Positions 46,150-57,480 of a DNA stretch of 64,000 nt are shown piece by piece (within the stretch, counting starts at the first letter, position 1; the number at the start of each line of letters is the position of its first letter). Origin of the DNA: Muscardinus avellanarius (lineage: Eukaryota > Chordata > Mammalia > Rodentia > Gliridae); contig OY726572.1 in NCBI GenBank assembly GCA_963383645.1, positions 28,278,792 to 28,342,791 of the forward strand, read 5' to 3'. A program made the position numbers and the translations under genes. The notes under the pieces are model-generated. The model saw only the letters and a program-made list of their open reading frames with translations. It made no database searches and was not told where the DNA came from.

Positions 46150-48502
46150 TCATTGTTGGGGCTAGAATTACACAAGAGAAGGCTGTGTTCAACTGGATCC
46201 TGGGAGTCAAACAGTAAGATAGAATTAGCCATGGAAAGAATTTATTAGGTAAAACAACTGCTAGAAGAAATACAAAGGAAGTCTAAGAAAGCTTGGATAA
46301 GCTTTTATAGACTACAATCCTAACAGGACCCAGAGTGAAAGAGAAAGAAAGAAGTCTGTGAATGTCCTTGCTTACAGTCTAGGCGATGCATGGCAAGCTT
46401 GCTGGGTTGCACTTAAGCTGGAGTCATGTATTGGCAAAATCCTGTGTATTTAGATCTCCTGGCATTAGACCTGCCTTTGTATCTCTGATGCTATCAGCTG
46501 GTCAGTCAATGCCCCTTGGACCCCTTTTGTTGGGCATTAATATATGATATAAAAACTGCCACTTTGGTGCTTGCACAAGCCGGTTCATAGGTCTCTACCT
46601 CACACATCTTTGCTTCTGATTTTTCAGTCTTTTTTCTTCTTTGATGCTTAGCCATTGAGCAAAGTCCAGAAATCTCTATACGATTACTTTGGCCTGTTTT
46701 TTTCTCTATCAGCCCACTCATTAGTCATTCCTGTAATAGAATAGGGCTGGACTTTGGCCATCATTCTGCCCAACCCCATGAGCCTCTTTTCCAAAAGAGA
46801 GCCATGATGATGCTCTGGATCTCCATAATCAAAGTAAACTCAGATTCTATGTCTATTAGTTCTCAAAACATTTGGTTATTCTCTTTCCCCAGTATACAGT
46901 CATCCCTACCCCTAATAGTTTTCTTTATGTAAAGGCTGAGGAATTGTCATAGAATAGGCTTGTCATGAGGTTTTAGAGTTCTTCCTTTTAGGGACTGGCA
47001 TCTCTTTGGTCTTTATTCATATCTTGGAACTGAGTGACAGATTGTAACTTTGTATTGAATGATCACCTTTACTTTCTCCTGCTTTACTTTCTCCTTTTTC
47101 TCTTCCTCCTCTTCCTCCTCCTCTTCCTTCTTCTTTTCCTATTCTTTATCTTCCTTCTCTTTTTGTTTTTTTTTTCCTTCTCCTCCTACATATTCTTTGT
47201 TATATATGTTAAGCACCTTGTTTGTACCTATTTTGCTATATATTATCTCAGAGGCTAATTTTCTTGGCTGTACCTCTAATCTTGCAGGTCTTTAAGATAG
47301 TTAGGAGAGCCTGTATTATGAGTTAATCCCAACCAACTTCCCTTAATTATGTCAGAGAACCCATGATCCTCAGAAATGTTAATTGACTCAAATTTTCAGC
47401 CAGCAGTCCTAGGTCTTGGGACCAATTATCAGCTTGCAGTAGAAACTGGCTACTACAAAACTTCCTGATGCTGGTGTCCTCTCCCTGTGCCTCCCTCATG
47501 GTTTTGGTGTATGCACTGTATTCCAGAGCCTCTTGTGGAATATATCCTTTTCTTTGTTGGTCTTCTAGCCTCATTTAATTAATTCATTACAGCATGCCAA
47601 CTCCCCTCGATCTCTTTATTCCCTCTTTTATTTTGTACTAAGAGAAGTGAGATGTTTATATTTTACTCTGAGTTAGGAATATTTCTTCTTTGTACTCTAG
47701 GATTCTGAAAGCCACCCTGTCATCCAAATTTTTTCATCCCCTTGCACCTTGTGTCCCAAGAAAGTGCCCTGGAGTCAATGAATTTCTGCTTATCTAGTCT
47801 TATATTTGAGGTTTATAATCAAATCTATAAAAGTCAAATCCCAAGCACATACTTCTTTGTTTCTCCCAGCATAAGTAGCCAGACTTTTGCAGTTTTTGAA
47901 ATAAATAACTTCTCTATCCTTCACATTGCTGCCCAATCAGGCCTAGCAGGTCCCCAGTTTTTAATCTTGGCTGTTTGCCTGGTGAGCTGAAATGGAGATT
48001 GGAGGTGGCTAGTGCTTGAGGAGTCACCTGTTGCCTTGTTGGGTAAAGGAATTTTCATCATTGTCTAGCACAGGAGGAACTTGACTTCTACAAAGAATGA
48101 GTGGTTCCACATGTCCAAGGAGTTCAGGGCTCATTACAGAGTAAATGCTTCCATAGGATTCTACCTAGATGTTCCTGTCCCATGTTTTGGGGCCACATTT
48201 TTATGCCATTAGTTTCTTGACCTTTACATAATAAATTTGTCTTGGCAGAACATTTAAGTATATCTGAAAAGAACTCTTAAAGAACTCTGAAACAGCAATA
48301 ATGAGGTCTTCAAATGTGTCTTCCCTTCTTTTGCCCAAGATAAGACCCTCTTTGTAAGCTATTGGGGAGAATGAGTTGACTTCCATACTCAGGTATAAGG
48401 TACTTGTAATTAACCCTCAGTCTCTCATTATCTTTCTAGGTGGCATAAATACAAACTTTTTATTATCAACCAGCTTCACTCTCTTAACGGGAATTTGTAA
48501 TT
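46150..48502. other. Long unclassified block upstream of a MaLR LTR
   Basis: About 2.3 kb with no SINE inside and more balanced composition than usual here. A C/T-rich tract (CTTCCTCCTCTTCC units) lies at 47085-47190. It ends directly at a sense MaLR LTR, so it could be MaLR internal sequence, but I recognise no gag-like motif and no matching 5' LTR. Frames of 61-82 codons lack domains. Confidence 0.35.
47085..47190. repeat. Polypyrimidine (C/T)-rich tract
   Basis: Almost pure pyrimidine on the plus strand with TTCTTC and TCCTCC units; potential triplex-forming sequence (inference). Frames at 47034-47295 are low-complexity artefacts. Confidence 0.85.
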
Positions 48503-48629
48503 GTTGGATTTAGAATGTCCCCCTAACATTCATGGAAACAAAGTAGCAATGTTGGAAGTGGGGCTGAGTTGCTAATGTGGGCTTCCTGGTGGTGTGGTAT
48601 TTGGGATTAAGTGGTTTCTCCTCCCCCTG

Positions 48630-48698
<69 letters not shown>

Positions 48699-48900
48699 TA
48701 TTTCTTCTCCAGCCTCTATGATGTGAGAGCAGAGCTCTTTCTTTCTTATCTCTCTGATTCTTGCCCTGGCCCAAGATCCATAGAAACTGACCTCATATGA
48801 ACTGAACCTGAAATTTTGCCAAAAAAATAATAAGTAAATCTGTCCTACTTCCTCTAGGTTGTGGTCAGTCATTTTGAATTATATCAGTGAGAATACTGTC
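48503..48900 (+). repeat. ERVL-MaLR LTR, sense, with expanded (CT)n(CA)n
   Basis: Starts TGTTGGATTTAGAATGTCCC like the LTR at 17331 and ends GAATTATATCAGTGAGAATA like the one ending near 18220. A CT run (48634-48680) and AC run (48681-48698) have expanded where MaLR LTRs are pyrimidine-rich. The 120-codon minus frame reads through the microsatellite. Confidence 0.8.
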
Positions 48901-51900
48901 TGAGATATCATTGTTTTTATAAATTTCAAATGCTTGTGTATCTGATAGAGAATTCCCCTCCATTAGTATATTTCTCTTGAATATTATAAGTAAAGTCTTT
49001 GGCAAACATCCTGTTGTCTTGTATCAAGGCCTCCCTGAATTCCACTTACCAAATGGTATAGAACCCTTTTAATTTATCAGGTGGTGGGGAAACCAGTACT
49101 AAGTTTTACCAGCTATTTCAATGGATCATTCGTGGTATCACTTGCATCAGTCAGGAGTCCTTTTAAAAGCAGATACCAACATGAAATTAAACATGCAAGG
49201 ATTTTGTTAGGAGGAAGCCTGTGAGAAGAAATAGGAAGGTAGCCAGAGGAGAACGGAAGAACTCTCAGGCCATAAGGTAAATCTGACCAAGTATAGTACA
49301 GAAGGAAGGAAGGCTGGGAGGAAGTGTCCAAGTAGGTTATGCAGTCTATCAAGATTTTGAAAAATCATCAGAGTCCTGTAGTGAAAGCTCCATGTCTTCA
49401 GCACCTGGCTTGCCTTGTGACCCCTGCTATGTCACATATTGGCTTGGAGCAGCTCCTGGGACACACTGTTGGGATGGATTTTAGAACACAGAAGCTACTG
49501 TTTGTTTTTTTTTATCTCTGTTACTAGAGGTCTGTGATTTATATTCTCATGACCATCTTAAATGACAAAGAAAGATGTAAGATATTTATAAGATTGTATA
49601 CTGCTTTGATGTTCCAACATATGGAAATCAAAAAGCAGAGGTGCTTTTTTTATTGTGAGAGAAGCCATGGGACGAATGGATTTGGTTCTCAAAGATTCCA
49701 TATTGGAACAGGTTCTTATTAAAGACTTGTGCATCATTAACCCTGAACTTCTGTATTTATACAATATAAATTTAACCAAATATGTTGTTGAAGTCTGGTT
49801 AGAGAGAGTCACAAGATATAGAACTTATATCAAAGTTGTCTTCACAAAAGCATGTAATTTTGTCTTTATTCAAATAGTTAAATATCTTTTTCTTCAACTT
49901 CAAAAAAAATTTTAAAAATATTAATAAAGGGAGAGTATATAAATTCATTACCCTAATATAAGATAATATAGGATAATTAAACACACAGGTTGGCCAGGGT
50001 TATAATGATGTAATATTTATCATTGCTGAGGATTATATTGACTTTTTTGGCAAATTAACTTTAATATAGAGATGCAAAACCAAATATAAGATTTACAGCA
50101 TTTACAATAAATCATTCAAAGAACAGTGTAAATGTTAAAAAATGTTATTCAATGATAATAAATATCAGGTTGTAATAATCTTACAGACTTTACAAGATGT
50201 CAAGGCTACACAGAGGACTTCACCTTGCTGTGGAGTGGTCAATTTTAGAAAAGCCAGTTTTAGAAATATAGAGACAAAAGATTACCTCCCCAGAGTGGCT
50301 TAGAAATTCATATGTTTAAAGGCAAGTTGTGAGATTAGCAGTACTATGTTTTGTTTAACTTTATGACTACACAGCTGGTTTTAAAGCATTTTCTTAATGT
50401 GATTCTAGTAGATAAGTTTTATTATTGATGGCATGAGCACATCGTATCCTCAAAACCTGCATTTGTGATAAATGTCACTTTTTAAAATGACACCCAATGA
50501 ATTCTCTAATTGCTTTACCTTTTGTCTTCATGCAGGTCAACAATCTAAACCATTTAGAAGGCTTTGTGAATTACCAGATCTTTGTGATATTCTTGCTCCC
50601 AGTGTTTATTTCAAATCTGAAGAAAATTAACTTTTTTATTTAACAAAGTACTAAGATACATGTAATGTTTAGATATCTGATCCACCACCCATATCCTTAC
50701 CAGTGAAAATTTTAAACTCTAGGAGACAAGCAGGGGCTGGGGAAAGAAGCAATCTCTGTGCTTTTCAGGATTTGTCTTTAAAATTTTTTGGAATAAGCAA
50801 CAGACAACATATTTTTTAATCAAAAGAAAAATGTACTCTAAAACATCCTAAACTTTCATTCCTTTAGATTCTTCAGATTGTGGTGTCTTCAAAGTGATTT
50901 ATTATTATATGTATTGAGCCACTTAAGTCAATGTTATCTTAAAGTTCAAACATATCAGATAAGAAGAACCACTAAATAACATCATAGCAGTTGTAAAGAA
51001 CAGCTCAGGAAAAGTATAAACAACATCCTTAGATTTGACCCACAAGTATACACTACATTATAACTGTCTATTCTAAGTACGATCATGGTTATACAAAAGT
51101 TATTAATCATAAAATAAAATTGATACCTAGCATAATGCATATACAATTAAATGCAAAGGCACTGATTTTTGCAAAAAGAAAGAGCTTTATGTCAAGGTCA
51201 ACCAACTGGATTGAAGGACAGGAACAAAGAGCTCAAATTAATTTCCCTCAATTGCTATTGAGGAATTTATGAGAAAAATGAGCTGAGACTCAATGGAGAG
51301 AAGGGGGAGTTCTAGTGTTCTTTTGCACAGATATAGGCAGTCATTGGGCCTCTTCACAGGGTGCACATTTCTTTTGGGAGGCAGTTATCATATTCTGCGC
51401 AGGGATGTTTGAGCTTTCCAAAGTTGGATGACTAGATGAGCTAGCTTCATGCATGATGATTCTTGAAAAGCTGGATTTTTTTTCTAGTGGTTTCTGGAGG
51501 GAGTTCCTGATAAACAATGCACACTTTGTTGTTTCAGGAACTTAAGTCCAGGGATGTCCAGGCCTTAGCCAATTTCAAAATTGCTATCAAGGAAAAATTA
51601 TCCTACTATTATTTGGTTGTAGTTTTTATAACATGACCCAGCATGCTTTTAGCTCTGAGGGTAGAAAACACTTTGTCATATAGATATGAGAATGGATAAC
51701 TCATTGTATGTACAAGACTCTAAAAACGCCATACAAACCATCCCTGGATGCTGTGCATTATTTCCAGAACTTAGGCTTTTTTGTCTCTTCTGGTATTCAG
51801 CAGGTCATTTTAAAAACATCTATTAACTTGTATTAATAATGCTTATCTGTCATCATATCCTTAACTTGAGAGTCATTAGTGGAAGGGTGATCATCGATTG

Positions 51901-52089
51901 TACTTTTCTTTAGATTTTAAGTGCAATATTTGATGCAAAGTAAAGATGACTGAAATTTCCATTTTGATAGAAGCTATAATCAAAAGTCATTTATGTCTAT
52001 TGAAGAGCACTAAAAATTATTTCAGGCATCAAGTAAAATGTTTTCATGGAAAATATTACCTAGAATTTAGTATTTAAAACTAGAAATTG
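48901..52089. other. Unrecognised sequence, no gene
   Basis: About 3.2 kb with almost no recognised repeat. The parts 49110-49440 and 51170-51600 have the balanced composition of old LTR or LINE sequence, but no family can be supported. Short frames (60-86 codons, clustered at 49534-49984 on both strands) have no domain. Confidence 0.4.
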
Positions 52090-52195
52090 TCTAAATGAGT
52101 GATGTGTGCATGTATGCCTCTATCATCTTGTACTTCATTAAGATTTATGTCTGCAATACAGCAATAAAAGATAAATGAAAAATAAAAATTAAAAA
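52090..52195 (+). mobile_element. Short L1 3'-end insertion
   Basis: Sense 3' terminus: GTGTGCATGTATGCCTCTAT, CATCTTGTACTTCATTAAG, CAGCAATAAAAG, then an A-rich tail. AGAAATTG near 52083 and again after the tail may be the target duplication. Confidence 0.65.
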
Positions 52196-52279
52196 GAAAT
52201 TGAAAAATAAACTATAAATGGGGTTCAGATGTTAAGGTCCTTAATTAGTTTGGGAGGAATGGGCAGAAGTCAGAAATAT

Positions 52280-52442
52280 GTTCACAAGCTAGGCATGGTG
52301 GTGCATGCTTGTAATCTCAGTACTTGGGAGGCTGAGACAGGAGGATCACAGTTCACAGTCAGCCTCAGCTATTTAGTAATGCCCACTGAAACTTAGTCAG
52401 ACCTTTTTCAAAGTAAAAAATAAAAAAAATTGGGGTTCACAC
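52280..52442 (+). repeat. B1-type SINE, left monomer only
   Basis: AAGCTAGGCATGGTGGTGC to ACCTTTTTCAAAGTAAAAAAT; no ID half. GTTCACA-type sequence before (52280) and after (52435) may be the target duplication. Confidence 0.82.
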
Positions 52443-52462
52443 ACATATGAACTATTATATTT

Positions 52463-52675
52463 ACAATTCAGTGTAAAATTCAGTGATTTGGAGTTTTCTC
52501 AATTTAGAAAGGTTGCCGTCCATGTGGCATAACTGACTCTCTTCCATTCCTTTTATCTTTTAAAAGTTCTTATTACTCCGTTAGATATTCCTTTTACTCA
52601 TTATTTTCTCTATCTTTTGCCTCCACTTTGTGATGTTTTTCTTATTTTACCTTCTAGCCCATTAATCTAGTTTTG
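52463..52675 (+). repeat. Unclassified repeat unit, segment A (first copy)
   Basis: Matches 53433-53658 in order: ACAATTCAGTGTAAAATTC, CTCTCTTCCATTCC, TCTATCTTTTGCCTCCACT, GATGTTTTTCTTATTTTACC, TCTAGCCCATTAATCTAG. Direct orientation. Family unknown. Confidence 0.8.
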
Positions 52676-52712
52676 AAAAAAAGGACCAGATGGGAGACAC
52701 AGATAATATAGC

Positions 52713-52755
52713 CAATTATAGCACAATATTCCTGTATGAGTTTTTTGTTGACAAT
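52713..52755 (+). repeat. Unclassified repeat unit, 5' flank segment (first copy)
   Basis: AATTATAGCACAATATTCCT followed by a GTTTTTTGTTGACAAT-like end matches the sequence just upstream of the second copy (53394-53437). Here it lies downstream of segment A. Confidence 0.75.
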
Positions 52756-53393
52756 GAAGGTTGGAGTGCTGGGGATGGTACAGGATACAAGTAATGGACT
52801 GGAAAAGCAGTGGGGAGAAGGATGTTTTTATTACCTCCCCAAACACAGGTTTTGGAAAATCGGCAGCATTTAACATAAGAGAGCTTCTGGGTAAATGGTT
52901 CTTTAAACAAGAGCCAGGTGGAGAGAGTATTCTGTAAATAGTTGGTCTGTTTTCTGAGTAAGTAGTGGAGCATTCAGATGAGAGAGGATTAAAATTTAAT
53001 ATGGAGGATGACAGGGAGACTAGGATGGGAAGCATTGCCAGATGAGCTGTTCTCAAATTTAAACAGAAATTTTAGGCACAGCCAGGTCTCCCCTTCAGTC
53101 AGAGAATTATAGAATGGTCCAGGCCAAAAGTCTTAGTAGAAAAAGATGTCTCGCCTGATGACACTGAGGCAGGCACAGGTAGAAGCCTCCAGCTGAATCA
53201 AAAACCTAGTGTGAGGGTTTATAAAACTATACAGGGAAAGACCCAGATGGAGCTGGTGATGCACAGCCCACCTACTGTTAGCTTTGGTTCTTCCCTCCCG
53301 GCTGCTCATAGATGCTAAGTGCTGATTCACTGTCTTCTAGCTGCCACTATTACTCTATGCCCACTGATGATATCAATATTTTTCCTTTGCATG
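52756..53393. other. Unassigned sequence between repeat copies
   Basis: No gene. The 129-codon minus frame (52667-53056) and overlapping 85-codon frame have no recognised domain and start in or beside the repeat. Confidence 0.4.
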
Positions 53394-53658
53394 AATTATA
53401 GCACAATATTCCTTTATTTGAGGTCTTTGTTCACAATTCAGCGTGAAATTCGGTGAAGTCAATCTGTGGACTCAGCATTTTCTTCGTTCAGGGATATTGT
53501 CTTTTACCATGGCATGACTAATGGCTCTCCTCCATCCCTTTTTTATATTTTAAAGGCTTTCATTATTCTATGCTAACATCCTCATTATTCTATCTTTTGC
53601 CTTCACTATGCGATGTTTTCTCCTATTTTCCTTTCTAGCCCAACAATTTAGTTTTCAA
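53394..53658 (+). repeat. Unclassified repeat unit, second and more complete copy
   Basis: Contains the flank segment and segment A contiguously: AATTATAGCACAATATTCCT, TCACAATTCAGCGTGAAATT, TCTATCTTTTGCCTTCACTA, CTTTCTAGCCCAACAATTTA. Confidence 0.8.
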
Positions 53659-54727
53659 CACTGTCATCTCCCGTGGATCACTGAACTGTGGGTATGCATT
53701 AACATCGTTAGTGGATATTGGTGAGCCCTGCTTTAATTATTGTTAAGTTCTGTTACTACTGTCTTAAATTGGAGCTATCAATTGTCTCTTACTTGTGTTC
53801 TGTCTGTTCTGATTGACATCCAGGGAGGCTGAGGTGGAAAGCCAGTTTTCTATTGTTAGTTCATTAGGGCTCAAGCATGATACATAGAGTGGGGAAGGGG
53901 TGGTTAAATTCAGCCATTAGCAGATTCTTCTCCCCTGTATGTAGCCTGGTCTCAGATGAGCAGGCCACATACTGACTGTTGTTGAAATATCTAGGAAATG
54001 TTCACCTGAGGCTTTCACACTTGAGGATCATGGAAGAACTGGTCTAATTGTTCAGTTCTTTCAGACATCTGGGGACTCTAAAGACCAATTACACTTATAT
54101 AAGGCTATTGTCAAATGGCAGCCTTTTCCCCCAACCTGAGGAGAGTTCCCCTTCATATCTCTGAGTGCCTGGGGCTTCCCAGGATATGATACTTTCCTGC
54201 TTGTACACTGGAGCTCTTGAATAATGTCTCTAGGTGCTTGCCTGATCCACCAGGAAGAAAAGCCTGCACCAGTTATCTGCAATGTGATTTTCACAGAGCA
54301 GCATAGCCTGATTAATACCCGATGCTCAGTTAAACTTGGATTTCAGATACTCAACAAATACTTTCTTTAGTATACATATGTTGCAAATAACATTATTATA
54401 TACAATTTATTATATGGAACATACTTACGCTAAAAGAATGTATTCATTGAATGTCTAAACTTCAAATCTAATTTAGCATCTCCTATTTTTCCTTCCTGGG
54501 CCTGGCCACAGTACCACTGAGCTCAAGGGCCCATTGTGCAGAGCTGATGTAGGTTCAGGTTCAAAAGAAGCCTTCTGGAGGAGGAATAATTGGCTGATCT
54601 CAAGAGATGAGGGAAAGAGGTACAATTCTTGTTACCATGTTCCAGTCTCCTTTTTTGCAACATTCCACTTCCCTTTATACTTTTCCCCATAACACATATT
54701 ATACACAATAAGCAAAATCTTATGAGC
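53659..54727. other. Unrecognised sequence, no gene
   Basis: Balanced composition with short minus frames (54061-54294, 54523-54747) lacking domains. May belong to the same unclassified element as the repeat at 52463-53658, but I see no boundary. Confidence 0.35.
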
Positions 54728-54918
54728 AGCCAGGCATGGTAGAACAAACCTGTAATCTTAGTACTTGGGAAGCTGAGATAGGAGGATTACAGGTTTGCAG
54801 CCAGCCTCAGCAATTTAGCAAGGCCCTCCACAACTTAGTGCAACTTTTGTTTCAAAATAAAAAATAAAGTAGGGCTGAGAGTGTAGCTCAGAGGTAGAAT
54901 GTGCACACACACACATAC
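54728..54918 (+). repeat. B1-dID SINE, ID half truncated into (CA)n
   Basis: Sense copy: AGCCAGGCATGGTAGAACAA, GGGAAGCTGAGATAGGAGG, GGGCTGAGAGTGTAGCTCAG. The ID half stops at GAATGTG and is replaced by a CA run (54903-54916). Confidence 0.88.
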
Positions 54919-55149
54919 CTACTACTATGAGCTGACCCAGGAAGTATAAACAACTATAATAAAAACTTTCTCTAAAGTTTGTGTCTATGAAAGCAAATAT
55001 GTTAAGCATTTTATCTTCTACATCAATGGTTCTACTTTTATTATGCTAGGTTATAAAGATATAGCTATAAGCTATTCTTAAAAAAGCACATTTAAAAAGT
55101 ACAATTAAAGAAAAACAATTAAAATAAAGGGATACAAGGCAAAAAGAAA

Positions 55150-55562
55150 CAAGACATTAAAATCATGACATTTGCAGGAAATTGGATAAAACTTAAGAAT
55201 ATTATACTAAGCAATATTAGCCAATCTCAAAAAAAAATAGATGTGTGTTTCCTCTTGGATATGGAAGCTAGAGAAAAATTTGGGGATATGAGTAACATTA
55301 AGTCGAAGAGCAGAGACTCCAGTGGAGTGATAGAGGGGTCTAGGGAAGGGAGAAGGGGTATCTAGGACATGAAGAATGTGACAGTTGAAATAATACTATG
55401 TATGTATGAAAATTTACCAATTCTAATCTCAGAAACATGAATGGGGAGAGGAAGGTGTGATGAGACCTGGAGGCAAGTGCTCCAAAGTTGTGTGCATGTG
55501 TTTCTATCACTCTCTATATATCTCAATATGATGTATAGTTACAATGCACCAAATTTAAATGA
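55150..55562 (+). mobile_element. L1 3' end (C-terminal ORF2 plus 3' UTR)
   Basis: Frame from 55165 reads MTFAGNWIKLKNIILSNIS, close in character to the L1 ORF2 C-terminus (FxGxWMKLExIILSxLS). 3' UTR: AATTCTAATCTCAGAAACAT, GTGTGCATGTGTTTCTATC, GTTACAATGCACCAAATTT. Same 3' type as at 21440-21610. Confidence 0.78.
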
Positions 55563-55569
55563 GACATAT

Positions 55570-55990
55570 CTCATCTACATTCTCACTGATATAATTCAAA
55601 GCACTGATCATGCAACTTATAGGAAGGAAGATTTATTTGCTCACAGTATTTTTTTTTTGGTTGATATTTTGGGTTTAGTTTAGTTCATGTGAGGCCAGGG
55701 TATGAAGCTGGAGCTCAGGGCATGGTGGGGTGAAAATACATGGCCAAGGGAACCCAAAGATGTAAGCACAATACCCAAAGCCACACACCCAGGGACCCAC
55801 CTTCTCCAGCCCCATTTTACCAGCCCAGGTTACCACCCAGATAAGTCTATTACAATGGATTTATCTTCTGGTAAGATTATAACCCTATGGCCCAACCATA
55901 TCAGCCCTGAAAATTCATACATGAGATCTTTAGGAGGGCGCTCTATATTTGACCAAAACAACATAGGAATAGGGAAATTATGATTAAGAT
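55570..55990 (-). repeat. ERVL-MaLR LTR, antisense
   Basis: CACTGATATAATTCAAAGCA, GATTTATTTGCTCACAG, then a C-rich middle with GGGACCCACCTTCTCCAGC and an end of GGAGGGCGCTCTATATTTG. The 80-96-codon frames are by-products. Confidence 0.55.
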
Positions 55991-56160
55991 ACTGGAAATT
56001 TAAGACTAAAGTTTCTACACAGGATAAAGAAGTGTCATATATAATAATAAAACAACAGTTTATTAAGAAAACATGTTGAACATAAATTTGCATATAGCAA
56101 ACACAGTAGCATAACCTCACAAAGATAGAAAATGTAAGAATTGGCTAAAAATCAGAAGAA

Positions 56161-56345
56161 CTAGCCAGGCATGGTGGCACACACCATGTAATCCCAGTAT
56201 GGGGGAGGCTGGTACAGGAGGATCATAGGCTCAAGGACAGCGTCAGCAATGCAGCAAGACTCTTAGCAATCTATCAAGACCCTGTTTCAAAGTAAAAGTA
56301 AAATAGGGCTAGGGGTATAGCTGGGAGGTAGATATTACTGGGTGG

Positions 56346-56392
<47 letters not shown>

Positions 56393-56402
56393 CACACACA
56401 CA
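56161..56402 (+). repeat. B1-dID SINE with (CA)n tail
   Basis: Sense copy CTAGCCAGGCATGGTGGCAC to GGGCTAGGGGTATAGCTGG; the end of the ID half is eroded and followed by a CA run with one CG interruption (56346-56402). Confidence 0.9.
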
Positions 56403-56524
56403 GCTATAACATTTTTGTTAAAGGGATTGTACAATAAAGATTGCTTCCGTAGGTTATTGATGAAAATAGAAAGTGTTACAACTATTTGGAAAAGCAATTG
56501 TACAGCACCTATTAAAACTGAATT

Positions 56525-56651
56525 TAAAAAAATCTTTTGGCTGGGTGTGGTGGCACATGCTTATAATCCCTGTGCTTGGGAGGTGGAGACAGGAGGATTG
56601 TGCAGGTTCTAAGACAGCCCTGTTGGCTTAAGAGACCCTGTTTCAAAAAAA

Positions 56652-56718
<67 letters not shown>

Positions 56719-56801
56719 ATATGTCTGGGAGTGTACCCCTGAGGTAGACGGGCTTCCAGGAACCCCAGTACCACAAAATAAATAAATTAAAAAAATCTTT
56801 T
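56525..56801 (+). mobile_element. Young B1-dID SINE with (TA)n(TG)n linker and perfect 14-bp target-site duplication
   Basis: TAAAAAAATCTTTT at 56525-56538 and 56788-56801. Sense young copy between. The A-rich linker between the two halves has become a TA run (about 56655-56698) plus TG run (to 56718). The ID half GTCTGGGAGTGTACCCCTG follows. Confidence 0.95.
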
Positions 56802-56939
56802 AACCCAGCAACCTCATTAGTGCAAATCTCTTCCATAGAAAGGAAAATATTAATATATGAAGTCAGAAGGACAAGAATGTTTACTGCAGCATTGTTGTTA
56901 GTAATAAAAAATGATGAAAATCAAGTGAATTCCCAATAA

Positions 56940-57189
56940 AAACATATCTGAATTTTTTTAGTAATTTTAAACATTAATTAATTAATTTATTTATTTTGGT
57001 GGTACTGGAGTTCCTGGAAGCCCTTCTACCTCCGGACTACACTCCCAGACCTATTTTATATTTTTGAAACAGGGTCTCTTAAGCCAGCGAGGCTGGCTCC
57101 GAACCAGTGCGATTCTCCTGTCTCCGCCTCCCAAGCGCGGAGATTACAAGCGTGCACCACCACGCCTGACATAAACATATCTGAATTTT
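56940..57189 (-). mobile_element. Young B1-dID SINE with perfect 17-bp target-site duplication
   Basis: AAACATATCTGAATTTT at 56940-56956 and 57173-57189. Antisense young copy: a TTTATTTATTTTGGTGG tail, GGAGTTCCTGGAAGCCCTTC, GTCTCTTAAGCCAGCGAGG, GTGCACCACCACGCCTGAC. Confidence 0.95.
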
Positions 57190-57480
57190 ACTCTTTCCAA
57201 TAAATTTACAAACACACACAATTATTAATTATCTGTATACAATCTGTGGCAACGAACACATAGGGAGTTACAAAAACTTTTAGCTGAAAAATTAAAGACA
57301 GAAAAATACATATAATATGCTCTCATTTTATTTATTTTGTATATCAATGTGTAAATTTGTACAGGGTTGAATAAATAAACATGGATCAATATATGTATGT
57401 TAGCACAGATAAATTCTGCATTGATAATATGAGGGACCACTGCAGGTGGAATGAGAGGGAACTTAGGCAAGCTAGGGAAG

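Larger units (their letters stand above)
56403..57480 (+). mobile_element. Old L1 (L1M-type) 3' fragment, split by two young SINEs
   Basis: ACTATTTGGAAAAGCAATTG, ACAGCACCTATTAAAACTGA, TTTTAACCCAGCAACCTCAT, ACAAGAATGTTTACTGCAGC and ATAAACATGGATCAATATATG-type sequence align in order with ancient L1 ORF2 end and 3' UTR. Much more diverged than the other L1s here. Confidence 0.55.

Noticed and set aside
48510..48872. 120-codon minus-strand frame with RERERE run
   Set aside because: Translation of a (CT)n microsatellite within a MaLR LTR.
52667..53056. 129-codon minus-strand frame
   Set aside because: Begins beside an unclassified repeat, overlaps another frame, and has no domain.
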